In this document: one piece after another, positions 1 through 8,910 of the stretch
Layout: each line of letters opens with the position of its first letter
Position numbering within the stretch: position 1 is the stretch's first letter
NCBI GenBank assembly: GCA_022426155.1
Contig: JAKMEE010000032.1
Span: 62,001 to 126,000 of the forward strand
Length of the DNA: 64,000 nt
Origin: Candidatus Poseidonia sp.
Lineage (GTDB): Archaea; Thermoplasmatota; Poseidoniia; Poseidoniales; Poseidoniaceae
Direction: 5' to 3'
The notes under the pieces: model-generated
What the model was told of the DNA's origin: nothing
Databases searched by the model: none
What the model saw: only the letters and a program-made list of their open reading frames with translations
Translations under genes and position numbers: made by a program

Positions 1-2
1 AA

Positions 3-1010
3 CAAGGCAGCAAATTGGTGTTATTTGTGACAGGTAAATGTCATTGGGGTTGTGATTATTGCCCTCTCTCAGATAACCGTCGAGAAACACCCGATATGTT
101 TGCCAACGAACGCCGTTGCACCACTTGGAATGAAGTGATTGAAGAAGGCCATGCTATGAACGCTACAGGTACAGGAATCACGGGTGGTGATCCGATGCTT
201 GATTTGGAGAAAACGCTTGAAGCAGTAAGACAATTGAAAGCTGCTTTTGGTCCAAAGCACCACATTCATGCTTACACCTCAATCCCCTTTCCACCTGAAC
301 GAGCGATTGATTTTGCACAGGCAGGTTTGGATGAACTTCGATTCCATCTTCTCGATGGGACGACATCAAAATATCGGGCAACAATGGAAGCTTGTGCAAA
401 GCATGGAATCACTGTTGGAGTGGAACTACCATGTGAACCTGACAAGGAATCCCAACTCTTCGCCCTCCTGGATGAATTAGAGACCGTACCCGTTGATTTT
501 CTCAATTTGAATGAATTAGAAATCACGGTGGGGAATCAAGAGAACATGGATGTTCGCGGTTTCAATCTTAGTGGTGGTATAACGGCTGCTGCAGAAGGTT
601 CCGCAGAACTCGCAATTCGATTGAAGGAAGCAGCGAGAAAAAAATCATACCATCTGAAATTCTGCACGGCCAAGTACAAAGATGCTGGTCAATTGCGGAA
701 TCGTTTCAAGAGACGAGGGCAGGCCACATTACGCCCTTATGAGGTGCTGAGTGACGACGACACGCTTCTGTTTGGAGCCATCCCAACCGATCTGCAGGAT
801 GCTCAAGATGACATGAATGAACTCAACGAAGTATTGGGAATGGCTGAAGGTTGGCTCCGCTATGATGGCGTGAATCAACGAATTGAGTTACCTCTCTCCG
901 TTGCCGAATCCTTGGCTGATATCCTTGATGTCCCTGTCTTGCTCGTCGAAGTTCATCCGACCCACGAGCGGCTCGAGGTTGGCGTAGTACACCTTAATGA
1001 GCACCGTTGA
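3..1010 (+). CDS. Radical SAM protein, COG2108-like (5' end outside window)
   Basis: The reading frame is open to the left edge of the window, so the N-terminus is missing; a TTG at 15 could be read as a start but is probably internal. The motif CHWGCDYC (C-x3-C-x2-C) near the beginning is the 4Fe-4S/S-adenosylmethionine site of radical SAM enzymes, followed by a GGDP motif typical of the SAM-binding strand. The sequence context (KLVLFVTG before the cysteines, CPLS after them) resembles the archaeal COG2108 group, which is related to pyruvate formate-lyase activating enzymes and has no established substrate. In that family a short Cys-containing segment precedes this point, which would lie off the window. 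The family call is fairly firm; the reaction is unknown. Confidence 0.85.
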   Translation, partial: QGSKLVLFVTGKCHWGCDYCPLSDNRRETPDMFANERRCTTWNEVIEEGHAMNATGTGITGGDPMLDLEKTLEAVRQLKAAFGPKHHIHAYTSIPFPPERAIDFAQAGLDELRFHLLDGTTSKYRATMEACAKHGITVGVELPCEPDKESQLFALLDELETVPVDFLNLNELEITVGNQENMDVRGFNLSGGITAAAEGSAELAIRLKEAARKKSYHLKFCTAKYKDAGQLRNRFKRRGQATLRPYEVLSDDDTLLFGAIPTDLQDAQDDMNELNEVLGMAEGWLRYDGVNQRIELPLSVAESLADILDVPVLLVEVHPTHERLEVGVVHLNEHR

Positions 1011-1055
1011 GCATCGTATGGCTTAAACCCGAAAGGCGAGTCGCAGGTTTACCTA

Positions 1056-1131
1056 GGGCTCGTGGTCTAGGGGTTATGACGTCGCCTTCACATGGCGAAG
1101 ATCGCCGGTTCAATTCCGGCCGAGCCCACCA
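1056..1131 (+). tRNA. tRNA-Val (anticodon CAC)
   Basis: The sequence folds into a full cloverleaf. The acceptor stem GGGCTCG pairs with CGAGCCC, the anticodon stem TCGCC/GGCGA encloses the loop TTCACAT (anticodon CAC), and the T arm is GCCGG-TTCAATT-CCGGC. The discriminator base is A at 1128. The next three bases are CCA (1129-1131), so the 3' CCA appears to be encoded, unlike the two other tRNAs in the window. No intron is seen. A T-rich tract lies about 30 bases downstream. Confidence 0.95.
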
Positions 1132-1160
1132 ATACCAGATCAAAGATGCACTGCGATTGA

Positions 1161-1197
1161 TTTTAATTGTTTTTTAGGCGTTTTTTGAGGTTTTTTT
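1161..1197 (+). terminator. Oligo-T terminator after tRNA-Val
   Basis: Three successive runs of T (six, six and seven long, at 1170-1175, 1181-1186 and 1191-1197) lie between tRNA-Val and the next gene. Archaeal RNA polymerase commonly terminates at such runs without a hairpin. The assignment rests on base composition and position only. Confidence 0.6.
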
Positions 1198-1248
1198 GTA
1201 AAATCACTCGATACAAGGTGTTAAGAGTAGTCAGTACGATTTCCTGTT

Positions 1249-1464
1249 ATGAACATGAATGGAAAAGAGCGAATCGTACGTGCACTGTTGGGATCAATGG
1301 TTGTTGTTGCAGATTTTTTGGCAACGATACACATCGAAGTAGTTTTCCTGATCGTTGGTCTCTGGGGTGTCATCACCTCCACCTTCGGCTATTGTCCGTT
1401 TAACACGCTCTTCAATCGAAATAGTTGTGAACTTCCTCAAACTTCCTCGGCCCTTGGGTCATGA
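1249..1464 (+). CDS. Small DUF2892 (YgaP-like transmembrane) protein
   Basis: This 71-residue protein begins MNMNGKERIVRALLG, has two hydrophobic segments (about 10-27 and 30-45) and then GYCPFNTLF with a further cysteine. That pattern (short N-terminal R-x-x-R segment, two helices, T-x-x-x-G-x-C-P, later Cys) is the DUF2892 or YgaP transmembrane family, often linked to rhodanese or sulfur and redox chemistry. It sits 58 bases before a thioredoxin-CcdA fusion, so a shared thiol-redox role is plausible but inferred. A TTAAGAG element at 1221-1227, about 25 bases before the ATG, could be the TATA box. Confidence 0.75.
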   Translation: MNMNGKERIVRALLGSMVVVADFLATIHIEVVFLIVGLWGVITSTFGYCPFNTLFNRNSCELPQTSSALGS

Positions 1465-1522
1465 CCTGCGAGGAGGGCCTCTGAGGGCTACATTCTTGAA
1501 CGACCCGCATGCTGTGTGAAGC

Positions 1523-2989
1523 ATGGGACTCCTTGAGCAAGCCGATTTCGGTGTATTCAAAGAGAAATCCACTTGGCAAGCATTTGGTATCGCTCTGTTA
1601 ATGTTCGTTACCATTTCATTTGCAGCTCTTTCCATGTTCGATAGCATGGATGAATTATTTCAATCAGATGCAGAACCTGCACCCATCCCAAACCTTGTCT
1701 ATGAATCTCTCAATCGCACAGGCATCGAATCCAATGTGACCAATGAAACTGGATGGTTCAATCTTGATGACCGCCGAGGGAGTATTATCATACTTGACTT
1801 GATGGCACATGATTGTAGTAACTGTCACTATGTCCAAGATCATCTTGAGGAAAATATGGATGAGTGGCAAGCCATCGCTGAAGAAAATAACACGAATTTA
1901 GAAATTTATGGCTACGGGGGATGGTACAGTGAATCCCTTGATTATCTCAACGAGACCAGTGGTAAATATACAGTCCCGCTTTATCCAACAGGATTTGGCT
2001 CCAGTCAAGCAGCCATCCTCGAAGATGGAACTACCACTGACCCTGTTCGTTTATTCACCACGGGAGGGACTGGCCAAATCCCAGTGGTCATGATCATTGA
2101 CGAAGAGGGTTACATCATTGAACAACAGCCAACAGGGACCCCGGTCGATGAATGGGAATCCTTCGAAACAACATTGATGACGGCTCTTTCACAAGATGTG
2201 AGTGAGACTTTTGATTCAAGGATTGGATGGGAGGAGCCTGAAACATCCTTCACAGCCATCTTCGTTCTCGGCCTCATCCTCTCAATTCTGGTGTATTTCT
2301 CACCATGTGCATTCCCCGTCTTGCCAGGTTTCATTTCGTATTATCTCTCCCTAGGCGCTCGGGAAGACGAACTCATTGCAGAGGGTAAACTCAAGACAGG
2401 TATGCCCAGTTCATTCAACATTGGTTTGCTCTCTGGGTTTGGAATGTGGACCTTTTTCGGAATCATCGGAATTGTCGCCCTCATTATGGGAGAGGCTTTC
2501 GCTAAATCAGGTATGATACATTACATCGCTATTGGAATTGCGATCCTTCTAATCATTCTCGGTTCGATGATGTTGATTGGTGTCACTTCCCACATCATGG
2601 GATTTGTTCAAGGATGGGTGGACAAATACAGCACAACGGAAGCAGATGAAACATTCACGCCTCGTCGGAACATGTACCTTTACGGAATCGGCTATGCAGC
2701 TGCATCCATTGATTGTACAGCCGCTGCCGTCCTGCCGTTTGTTGTATTTTTGAGCACACTTGGAACGTCCGCCATTGGATTTGGAATCGCTGGACTAATG
2801 GTTGGATTATTGATCTTGATGATTGTTGTTACCATGCTTGTCGGCATGGGGAGGCAAGTCATGATCAACTTCCTGCGTAAAGCAACAGGGATGATCAAGA
2901 TGGTGGGTTCATGGATGATGATTATGGCGGGTGTTGGATTAACCCTGTACCTCAACAATCCAAGTATCATGAATTCAATCATGGGTTAA
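1523..2989 (+). CDS. Thioredoxin-CcdA/DsbD-like thiol-disulfide membrane protein
   Basis: This 488-residue fusion has a signal anchor at about 19-37, an extracytoplasmic thioredoxin-like domain with the redox pair C98-S-N-C101, and a C-terminal polytopic domain from about 245. The membrane domain carries the CcdA/DsbD signatures FSPCAFPVLPG (C262) and DCTAAAVLPF (C398), the pair that carries electrons across the membrane in that family. The likely job is passing reducing power from cytoplasmic thioredoxin to thiols of secreted proteins or to haem maturation. Unlike bacterial DsbD the thioredoxin domain is N-terminal. The gene ends tail to tail with the PAP2 gene, sharing four bases. Confidence 0.85.
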   Translation: MGLLEQADFGVFKEKSTWQAFGIALLMFVTISFAALSMFDSMDELFQSDAEPAPIPNLVYESLNRTGIESNVTNETGWFNLDDRRGSIIILDLMAHDCSNCHYVQDHLEENMDEWQAIAEENNTNLEIYGYGGWYSESLDYLNETSGKYTVPLYPTGFGSSQAAILEDGTTTDPVRLFTTGGTGQIPVVMIIDEEGYIIEQQPTGTPVDEWESFETTLMTALSQDVSETFDSRIGWEEPETSFTAIFVLGLILSILVYFSPCAFPVLPGFISYYLSLGAREDELIAEGKLKTGMPSSFNIGLLSGFGMWTFFGIIGIVALIMGEAFAKSGMIHYIAIGIAILLIILGSMMLIGVTSHIMGFVQGWVDKYSTTEADETFTPRRNMYLYGIGYAAASIDCTAAAVLPFVVFLSTLGTSAIGFGIAGLMVGLLILMIVVTMLVGMGRQVMINFLRKATGMIKMVGSWMMIMAGVGLTLYLNNPSIMNSIMG

Positions 2990-3720
2990 GGGACTTCTTT
3001 GAGTTCTGCTAACCGTGGAACAACCCAAACATACCATGGGACGATTGAGAAAAATAGACCAGTCACGATGTCAAATAAGTAATGCTGTTTGATGGTGACA
3101 GTAGAGATGACCAGTAGAGCCCAACAAACGACGATAGTCAAGGAAAACAACCCTTTCCATGTTTGGGATTCCTTCATCCAATATCGGACCATGAGAACAA
3201 TGAGTGTGCTGTAAAGTACATGGACAGATGGCCAAGCATTGTACGGTGCATCAACAGTATGGAGCAACCCCATCACTGTATCATACAGGGGCCCTACGTC
3301 TGAAATTTGATGACGCAGATCAATTCGAACTGGGAATACCATCCAGAATACCATGGTTGAAAGTGAGATCATTGTCATGCATTGTAACAGAACCCAGCCC
3401 TCTTTACGGCGTTGTGGATTCAACGATGCCATCCAAGCGATGATGATGAAATAAAGATAGAATGAGACGTAGAAAACTAGAGTCCAAGCGATGAAAGGGA
3501 CTGTTTCTTCAAACGGTGTTTGGACATTGAAAGTGGTTGTATCACGCCAACGTGATACAAGATTTGCAGCGTAATATGGGCCTCCAATCAGCACCAATTG
3601 CAAGAGAGATAAAAAAGCGACTTGCTGTAAACGGGACCAAGCTTCTATCTTGTTGGCAATGCGTTGAAAGAATGGCCAGGTTGGGGACTTCAAAGCGGCT
3701 TGTTTTGTCTCTGTTTCCAT
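2986..3720 (-). CDS. PAP2-superfamily membrane phosphatase/transferase
   Basis: The protein has 244 residues with about six hydrophobic segments. It carries the PAP2 motifs AWPSVHV (the P-S-x-H histidine) and KQHYLFDIVTG (the conserved H and D). The wide spacing of motifs resembles the inositol-phosphorylceramide synthase-like branch (PAP2_3), so lipid phosphate or headgroup transfer at the membrane is likely; the substrate is not known. I chose the ATG at 3720. The frame is open further upstream but would overlap the neighbouring gene by about 100 bases and lacks family character there. It lies downstream of the SPFH-like gene on the same strand, 130 bases away. Confidence 0.8.
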   Translation of the reverse strand: METETKQAALKSPTWPFFQRIANKIEAWSRLQQVAFLSLLQLVLIGGPYYAANLVSRWRDTTTFNVQTPFEETVPFIAWTLVFYVSFYLYFIIIAWMASLNPQRRKEGWVLLQCMTMISLSTMVFWMVFPVRIDLRHQISDVGPLYDTVMGLLHTVDAPYNAWPSVHVLYSTLIVLMVRYWMKESQTWKGLFSLTIVVCWALLVISTVTIKQHYLFDIVTGLFFSIVPWYVWVVPRLAELKEVP

Positions 3721-3850
3721 ACAGCAGCCCTCCAAAGTTGAATACACCCAAGAGGGTGTTTTGTACGTCGACGGCGATGTAGGTCTTTGTGCTTTGGATT
3801 GATTTGTTTGACTATCGAATGGTGCATTTCTCGGTGCTTCTTCCCGGGAT

Positions 3851-4819
3851 TCAGGCTTCTTTCTCTTCCATTTTCCGCAGAACTTTTCGTTTTTGAACCG
3901 CGTCAAACATCGACATAGCGAGTTCCATTCGGCGTTCATAACGCTGATCTTCAAACGATGCGAGTTGTTGTTGTCGTCGATGCCGAGAATCCCATAACAT
4001 CTCTGCTCGTCGTAATTCTTTCAATTCAATTTCCAAAGCAACCATCATGTTTCTTCTTGCTTGTTGTTGTTCAATCTTCATCTTGGCCTCAATTATCCGA
4101 ATTGCTTGGTGTTCTTGTTGCTCAATTTTCCTGAGATTTCGGGTTGCAATGGCTTCATCTTTTTCTAGGGCCAATTTGTTGGTCAACTCAGTGATGCGTT
4201 GCAGTTCAAGAACACTTGGTTTTGTCATCAGCACTGCGCTGTGGAATGTTATTCCGAGCGACCTCAGAAGTTGACGCAGATTGATTTCACAATGTCCTTC
4301 AAAATGTTCTTGAGTGGTTCTACTTCTGACCTCTCCGTCATGTTCCAATGAAGCGATGATAGGATGTAATACTCGATGAATCACGTTTGTCATCAGCAAC
4401 TTAGCAAGCCCTTCAGTGTCCAAGACATTTGGATGATTGACAAATACATTCAGTAATTGGGCCAAATCATCTTGCTGAATTTGCAAGCGTAGTTGTACTT
4501 CGCCCTGGAGGGCTGAACCGCTGGGCCCTGGCATGACAAATGGAATTTCAACGTCAAAGGGAGCTGTAGTGACGAAGAGCATTCGGTGATCGGTTGCAGT
4601 AATTCCCACTAGGTCGCCAAGATATCGGGGGAATCCTCCACCAATATTCCGCAGCACCTCTTGTGTCGCTACCCTTCCAATCTTCCCATCAATAATGGAC
4701 ACACACGCTTCATTGGGTTTGAGTACAATTGATTGAGCAGTCCAAGTTTTGATTGAATCGATTCGAATCAAACGGGCGAGTATTTCAGGCTGATTTCTCC
4801 ATTGATATTTTTTTGTCAT
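3851..4819 (-). CDS. SPFH/band 7-like protein with C-terminal coiled coil
   Basis: This protein of about 322 residues has no signal peptide or clear membrane span. The first 210 residues look like an SPFH-type domain: a beta-rich start, then a helical segment with the pattern of the late band-7 helix and the strand GITFHSAVLM. The rest (about 215-320) is highly charged with many E, R and Q, and is predicted coiled coil. SPFH proteins assemble scaffolds at membranes. The ATG at 4819 is preferred to an in-frame GTG at 4828. The gene follows the small helical gene after 12 bases, so the two are probably co-transcribed. The family assignment is moderate, made from pattern rather than strict motifs. 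Confidence 0.55.
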   Translation of the reverse strand: MTKKYQWRNQPEILARLIRIDSIKTWTAQSIVLKPNEACVSIIDGKIGRVATQEVLRNIGGGFPRYLGDLVGITATDHRMLFVTTAPFDVEIPFVMPGPSGSALQGEVQLRLQIQQDDLAQLLNVFVNHPNVLDTEGLAKLLMTNVIHRVLHPIIASLEHDGEVRSRTTQEHFEGHCEINLRQLLRSLGITFHSAVLMTKPSVLELQRITELTNKLALEKDEAIATRNLRKIEQQEHQAIRIIEAKMKIEQQQARRNMMVALEIELKELRRAEMLWDSRHRRQQQLASFEDQRYERRMELAMSMFDAVQKRKVLRKMEEKEA

Positions 4820-4831
4820 GATGTTCACTTC

Positions 4832-5338
4832 TCATTGATTTTCGGCACCCCGCAAAACATACTGGCGCAGACGTAATTTGGTTTGGCAAATCATGATATT
4901 TTTGTGGCATTCATCGAGTTGCTCTTCCACAGAATCATACCTTGTTTGGGTGAAGGCTTCAATGGTTACACGAATCTGTTTAAGCAGAATACGATCATGT
5001 TCAAGTAATTGCAAGAGTGATTGATTTTTTGCTACCTGCTGTCCACTGAGGTAGGTGACGTGAAAGGGAGAAATCGCTTTGTCTAACTCACGAAGAAAAG
5101 CGTCAACCTCTCCCATTGTAGACTTGATTCTTCGTACGGACATCATCTTTTCTTGTTTCCATGAATCGTCATGGAGTTGCTCGAGAAAGCGACGAAGCAG
5201 ACTCATTTGATGATGCATGACTTGACGGAACTCTCGGTCAGCTTCAAGTCGCTTTTCTTTGGTGAGTCCAGTGTATCCAGTCAAGACCCATTGGACGCCC
5301 CTTGCATAACGTACCAGGTCCATAGGCGTGACAGTCAT
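4832..5338 (-). CDS. Small all-helical protein, function unknown
   Basis: I do not recognise this 168-residue protein. It is cytoplasmic in character (no signal, no membrane span), rich in charged and Leu residues in heptad-like order, and should fold as a helical bundle. Its stop is 12 bases before the start of the SPFH-like gene, which suggests a two-gene unit. A partner or adaptor role for the SPFH protein is inference. It begins 52 bases after the end of thiQ, so it could also be read through from the thiamine operon. Confidence 0.6.
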   Translation of the reverse strand: MTVTPMDLVRYARGVQWVLTGYTGLTKEKRLEADREFRQVMHHQMSLLRRFLEQLHDDSWKQEKMMSVRRIKSTMGEVDAFLRELDKAISPFHVTYLSGQQVAKNQSLLQLLEHDRILLKQIRVTIEAFTQTRYDSVEEQLDECHKNIMICQTKLRLRQYVLRGAENQ

Positions 5339-5390
5339 TGTGTTTACCTGGTATGTATTTGGTCCTGCTCCTTCTTAGGAGTGTTGATGC

Positions 5391-6023
5391 TTAATGGCTC
5401 ACTAAGTCCGACCATCGAATGATTCTGTCAGCCATCCGATTTGCTTCTTCCTCATCATGTGTGACATGAATGGCACTGATGGAACGTTCCTTCAACCAGG
5501 TTCGCGTTTGAGACGCTAGGGCCAAACGCTGCTCCGTGTCCACAGAAGCAAATGGTTCGTCGAGTAACATGACATTTGGAGATTGAAGCAACGCTCGTGC
5601 AAATGCAACTCGTTGTGCTTCTCCTCCAGAAAGTTGACCAATATTTCGTCCCTGAAACCCTCCAAGGTTGACGAATGTGAGTACTTCTTCCACGGCTTCT
5701 GATTTCTTTTCGTTGGGAGCGCCATGGGGGTATCCAAGGCCAACGTTAGCTCCGACATCTAGATGGGGATAGAGTACCGGGCGTTGGAATAACATACCAA
5801 TTTCTGGATTGATTATTCGTCGTGCCAACAACGATTCACGCAATAAAATTTCACCCTCATCGGCCTCGTCTAATCCACAACAGATTCGTAACAGGGTTGT
5901 CTTTCCGCAACCGCTTGGTCCTAAGATGGATACAATCTCATGTTCCCCAATTTCAAGCATGAGTTTCTCGAACAGGACACGTTCACCAAATGATTTTCTA
6001 AGGTTCTTTAATTCAAACATCAT
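5391..6023 (-). CDS. thiQ: Thiamine ABC transporter, ATP-binding protein
   Basis: This 210-residue ABC ATPase has all canonical motifs: Walker A GPSGCGKT (35-42, K41), Q80 in the Q-loop, signature LSGGEAQ (131-137), Walker B LLDEP with D155 and E156, and the switch histidine in VTHDEEEA. It is short, without the C-terminal regulatory domain of larger importers, as is usual for ThiQ. Its start overlaps the end of the permease gene by 11 bases, indicating translational coupling. ATPases of iron, sulfate and thiamine importers look alike; the thiamine call rests on the neighbouring ThiR regulator and binding protein. Confidence 0.85.
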   Translation of the reverse strand: MMFELKNLRKSFGERVLFEKLMLEIGEHEIVSILGPSGCGKTTLLRICCGLDEADEGEILLRESLLARRIINPEIGMLFQRPVLYPHLDVGANVGLGYPHGAPNEKKSEAVEEVLTFVNLGGFQGRNIGQLSGGEAQRVAFARALLQSPNVMLLDEPFASVDTEQRLALASQTRTWLKERSISAIHVTHDEEEANRMADRIIRWSDLVSH

Positions 6024-7785
6024 CTGTTCCTCCAGTTGATTTTCTCACAAATTCACACACCAACAGGGCTGTGAATGTTACCACCATCAATGTCGTTGCC
6101 GCCGCCATGGCAGTTGGCATGACGAGTGGATCGAATTTTGGTCGACTCAGCAATTGGTCCACCATGATGGAAAGAGAATCCCAAGACCCGACTCGCACCA
6201 TCAAGTAAGTCGCTCCAAATTCCCCCAATGAGAAAGCCAAACACAAGGATGTGGCAATAGCGAACGGCCCTACAAGGAAGGCTCCCTTTCCATGCCACCA
6301 AGCGCGAAATAGCGGTAAATTCAGTAATTCAATTTGCTCCTCATACATGGGGTCCAAACGAGTGAAGGCCGGCCGGAATATGCGCACAGTGAAGGGGAGG
6401 ATGAGCATCACATGTGGTAAAACTGGAAGGTATTGAAATTGAAACATGGAGGGAAACCATTGCAACAATCCAACGACAATTCCAAGCCCGATCATGACGG
6501 CTGATGCCGAAAGTGGAACCATGCACATAATGTCGAGTGAATTAGCTAATTTTCTTTTTCCTTGCCGTTCCAGCCTATGGAATGCTGAGGCTAAAGCGTA
6601 TCCGGTTGGGAGGGCGATCAGCAAAGTGAGAAGCGCAAATGTCAAGGAATTTCCTAAGGCCTCCAAGAGGGTAATGGTCGATGCATCTCCTTGGTACACC
6701 TGACGCCAACCATCCAGTGTCCATGTCCAGCCTTGAGTTCCATCTTCAAGCATCGCTCGTTTGCGAAATGAAGCAATGAGTACGGAAAGAAAAGGCAAAG
6801 ATGTGATGGTGATAATGGCAAAAACATACCAGCGTTGGATTCTTGGTGCGTTTCCACGAAGTTTACGGTTTGCTTGCTCATCGTGTAAAGCGAGCATCTT
6901 GGTGTGTTGATTCTCAAATTTACTCGCCCCTGTTAGAATGATGAGCATGAATGCTCCTTGAATGAGGGCTAATCCTAGAACCAACAGACTTGCTTCGGTT
7001 CTGTAAAAGGCAATTCCTGCTGAACCACCCAATTCGCCGAGCAAGGATTCAACAGTATTGGCTCCAGGAACAAGCCATTTGACCAATGCAAAGGATGTGA
7101 ATGAGAAGAAAAACGTGTATGTGGCTGCTACTAAGAGACTTGGTCCCAAGACTGGCCACCAAAGGTGACGAACTCTCAACCACCAACTTTGGCCGCCGGG
7201 GAGGAGAAGCAGTTGTTCTTCCCAGTGAGGATTCATTTGGGCAAGGGTGGGCTCCAAGAACCGAACAACAAGTGAGAGATTGAACCATGCATGTGCGAGC
7301 ACAAGTGCCAACATGTGGCCTGGGTGCGCCCATCCGCTTAATTCAGAAAACCATTGGATTACACCTGTTTCTGTTCGTAAATCCAAGCCCATGAACGGTA
7401 GTAAACCACCAGAGGAATACAGTGCCAAAAAGCCAGCAGCTGCGACGATTGGGGGTGTGACAAATGGGACGAAGAGGAAGGCTCTCATGCCCCGAATCCC
7501 TCTCCATTCGTAGCGACCCAGAGACCAAGCCAATGGTATACCTATCAGAAGGGTGAGCAAAGTTGAGAGAGCCGCTTCAAGAAGGGTGAATTGCAATGCT
7601 TCTGTGGCAAGTGGTGTATCAAACGCATGGAGGATTGCGTCGATGGGTGAGGCTTGAGTGACCTGCATTAAACGAAGGACTCCGAGGAGAAGTGGGATGA
7701 TTCCAGCGGACACGACGACAACGATCACACCCCATTGGATGGGGTGCACGTTCACTTGGCTTGACGATGACGCCATACCAATCAT
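6013..7785 (-). CDS. thiP: Thiamine ABC transporter, fused two-domain permease
   Basis: This 590-residue membrane protein contains two tandem MetI-type permease domains (about 60-285 and 370-580), each with a run of hydrophobic helices and an EAA-like loop that docks the ATPase (around LPGGQSWWLRV in the first and LPLFRAWWHG in the second). A duplicated permease in one chain is the ThiP and FbpB arrangement. It is separated from the binding-protein gene by one base and overlaps thiQ by 11. An in-frame ATG three codons downstream is an alternative start. Confidence 0.85.
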   Translation of the reverse strand: MIGMASSSSQVNVHPIQWGVIVVVVSAGIIPLLLGVLRLMQVTQASPIDAILHAFDTPLATEALQFTLLEAALSTLLTLLIGIPLAWSLGRYEWRGIRGMRAFLFVPFVTPPIVAAAGFLALYSSGGLLPFMGLDLRTETGVIQWFSELSGWAHPGHMLALVLAHAWFNLSLVVRFLEPTLAQMNPHWEEQLLLLPGGQSWWLRVRHLWWPVLGPSLLVAATYTFFFSFTSFALVKWLVPGANTVESLLGELGGSAGIAFYRTEASLLVLGLALIQGAFMLIILTGASKFENQHTKMLALHDEQANRKLRGNAPRIQRWYVFAIITITSLPFLSVLIASFRKRAMLEDGTQGWTWTLDGWRQVYQGDASTITLLEALGNSLTFALLTLLIALPTGYALASAFHRLERQGKRKLANSLDIMCMVPLSASAVMIGLGIVVGLLQWFPSMFQFQYLPVLPHVMLILPFTVRIFRPAFTRLDPMYEEQIELLNLPLFRAWWHGKGAFLVGPFAIATSLCLAFSLGEFGATYLMVRVGSWDSLSIMVDQLLSRPKFDPLVMPTAMAAATTLMVVTFTALLVCEFVRKSTGGTDDV

Positions 7786-7786
7786 C

Positions 7787-8905
7787 TCATTGGGTTGCGG
7801 TTTGCCATTGGTTCAACCAATCTTCCATTTCATTCGCAATTCGTTCCATTGAAATCTCGGCATTTTTGAGAGGAGTATCTGTGTGCCACTCATAACCCTC
7901 TTGGGCGGGGAAGGTCGCATTGTTCAACACTGAATTCATCAGATTATTTACTGGCATATTTCGATTGACTTCATCCGATAGAAGGTATTCGATGAATGCA
8001 GTTGCGCCCTCTATTTGTGTGGCGCCATTGATGAGGCCTGCGTATTCGATTTGATGAAAGCTCGACCTCTCGAGCACGATGGAGGTCGAATGGGTCCAAT
8101 TTCCGCTATAATACGCTTCAACTCCAGGGGAGTGGCAATAAGATACGGTGAGCAATGCGTCTCCAAGATGCCCCTCTGTCCATTCTCCATACCCTCCGCT
8201 ATAATGCATTTCATAGGCTTCAGTCCAGCCTGAGGTGAATTGCGCACCATTGGCTGCCATGGCCTTCCACCAATCAAAAGCTGAGCTTGTCTCATCATCG
8301 TCATGCTCAAAATAATCAACAGTAGCTACCATGAAGGCACGTCCTGGAGAGGATGTCAAAGGAGATGGGAACACGGTTTTCCCATTCCACTGTGGTTCAG
8401 TTAATTCCCACAAACTCTCTGGCATGGTTCGGTTTTCTCCATCAAGGCCGTTTTCATCGACATTCAAGCAGATGTCTCCTTGGTCAAAGGGAGTTGCATA
8501 GGTTCCTTGGTACACATCAAGGACCGTTTCATCAATCTCATTTATTGATACATCGTTGGGTTGAAGGAGGCAAAATTGCAAAGCAGTTTGCAGGTATGTG
8601 TTGTCAAGTCCTATCGCAAGGTCTGCCTGAGGGGCTTGTTTGGTTTGCATCAGTAATTCGAGAATACCCCCAGCATCATCTGAGCGAATTAACTCAACTT
8701 CATAGCCGGTTTGTGTGGTGAATTCATCCAACATTTCTTGTGAAAATGCAGCGATATCGTAGGTCAATATCCGAACGGTGTTGTCCATGGTCCGAGATGG
8801 GGCCAAAATTGTACATGTCTCAGATTCTTCTTGCAGTGGCTCAAGACAACCAGCGAGGGGAGTCACAAGCATGAGCGCCACGATTGCAAGGCTTGGTATG
8901 TTCAT
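7787..8905 (-). CDS. thiB: Thiamine-binding lipoprotein of ABC transporter
   Basis: This 372-residue extracellular solute-binding protein starts with a lipoprotein signal: a hydrophobic stretch ending in LAGC, with Cys20 the likely lipidated residue. The mature part begins with a strand of the form VRILTYDIAAFSQEML, as in TbpA/ThiB proteins, and has the ADLAIGLDN segment common in this type of periplasmic-fold binding protein. The ATG at 8905 is chosen because it puts the signal peptide at the very N-terminus and leaves five bases after the regulator's stop; longer in-frame extensions have no signal character. Other substrates of the same fold (iron, for example) are possible, but the ThiN-domain regulator next to it favours thiamine or its phosphates. 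Confidence 0.85.
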   Translation of the reverse strand: MNIPSLAIVALMLVTPLAGCLEPLQEESETCTILAPSRTMDNTVRILTYDIAAFSQEMLDEFTTQTGYEVELIRSDDAGGILELLMQTKQAPQADLAIGLDNTYLQTALQFCLLQPNDVSINEIDETVLDVYQGTYATPFDQGDICLNVDENGLDGENRTMPESLWELTEPQWNGKTVFPSPLTSSPGRAFMVATVDYFEHDDDETSSAFDWWKAMAANGAQFTSGWTEAYEMHYSGGYGEWTEGHLGDALLTVSYCHSPGVEAYYSGNWTHSTSIVLERSSFHQIEYAGLINGATQIEGATAFIEYLLSDEVNRNMPVNNLMNSVLNNATFPAQEGYEWHTDTPLKNAEISMERIANEMEDWLNQWQTATQ

Positions 8906-8910
8906 GAGCC

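Noticed and set aside
8353-8721. 122-residue plus-strand frame antisense to thiB
   Set aside because: The His- and Leu-rich product mirrors the coding bias of the opposite strand; no support for a gene.
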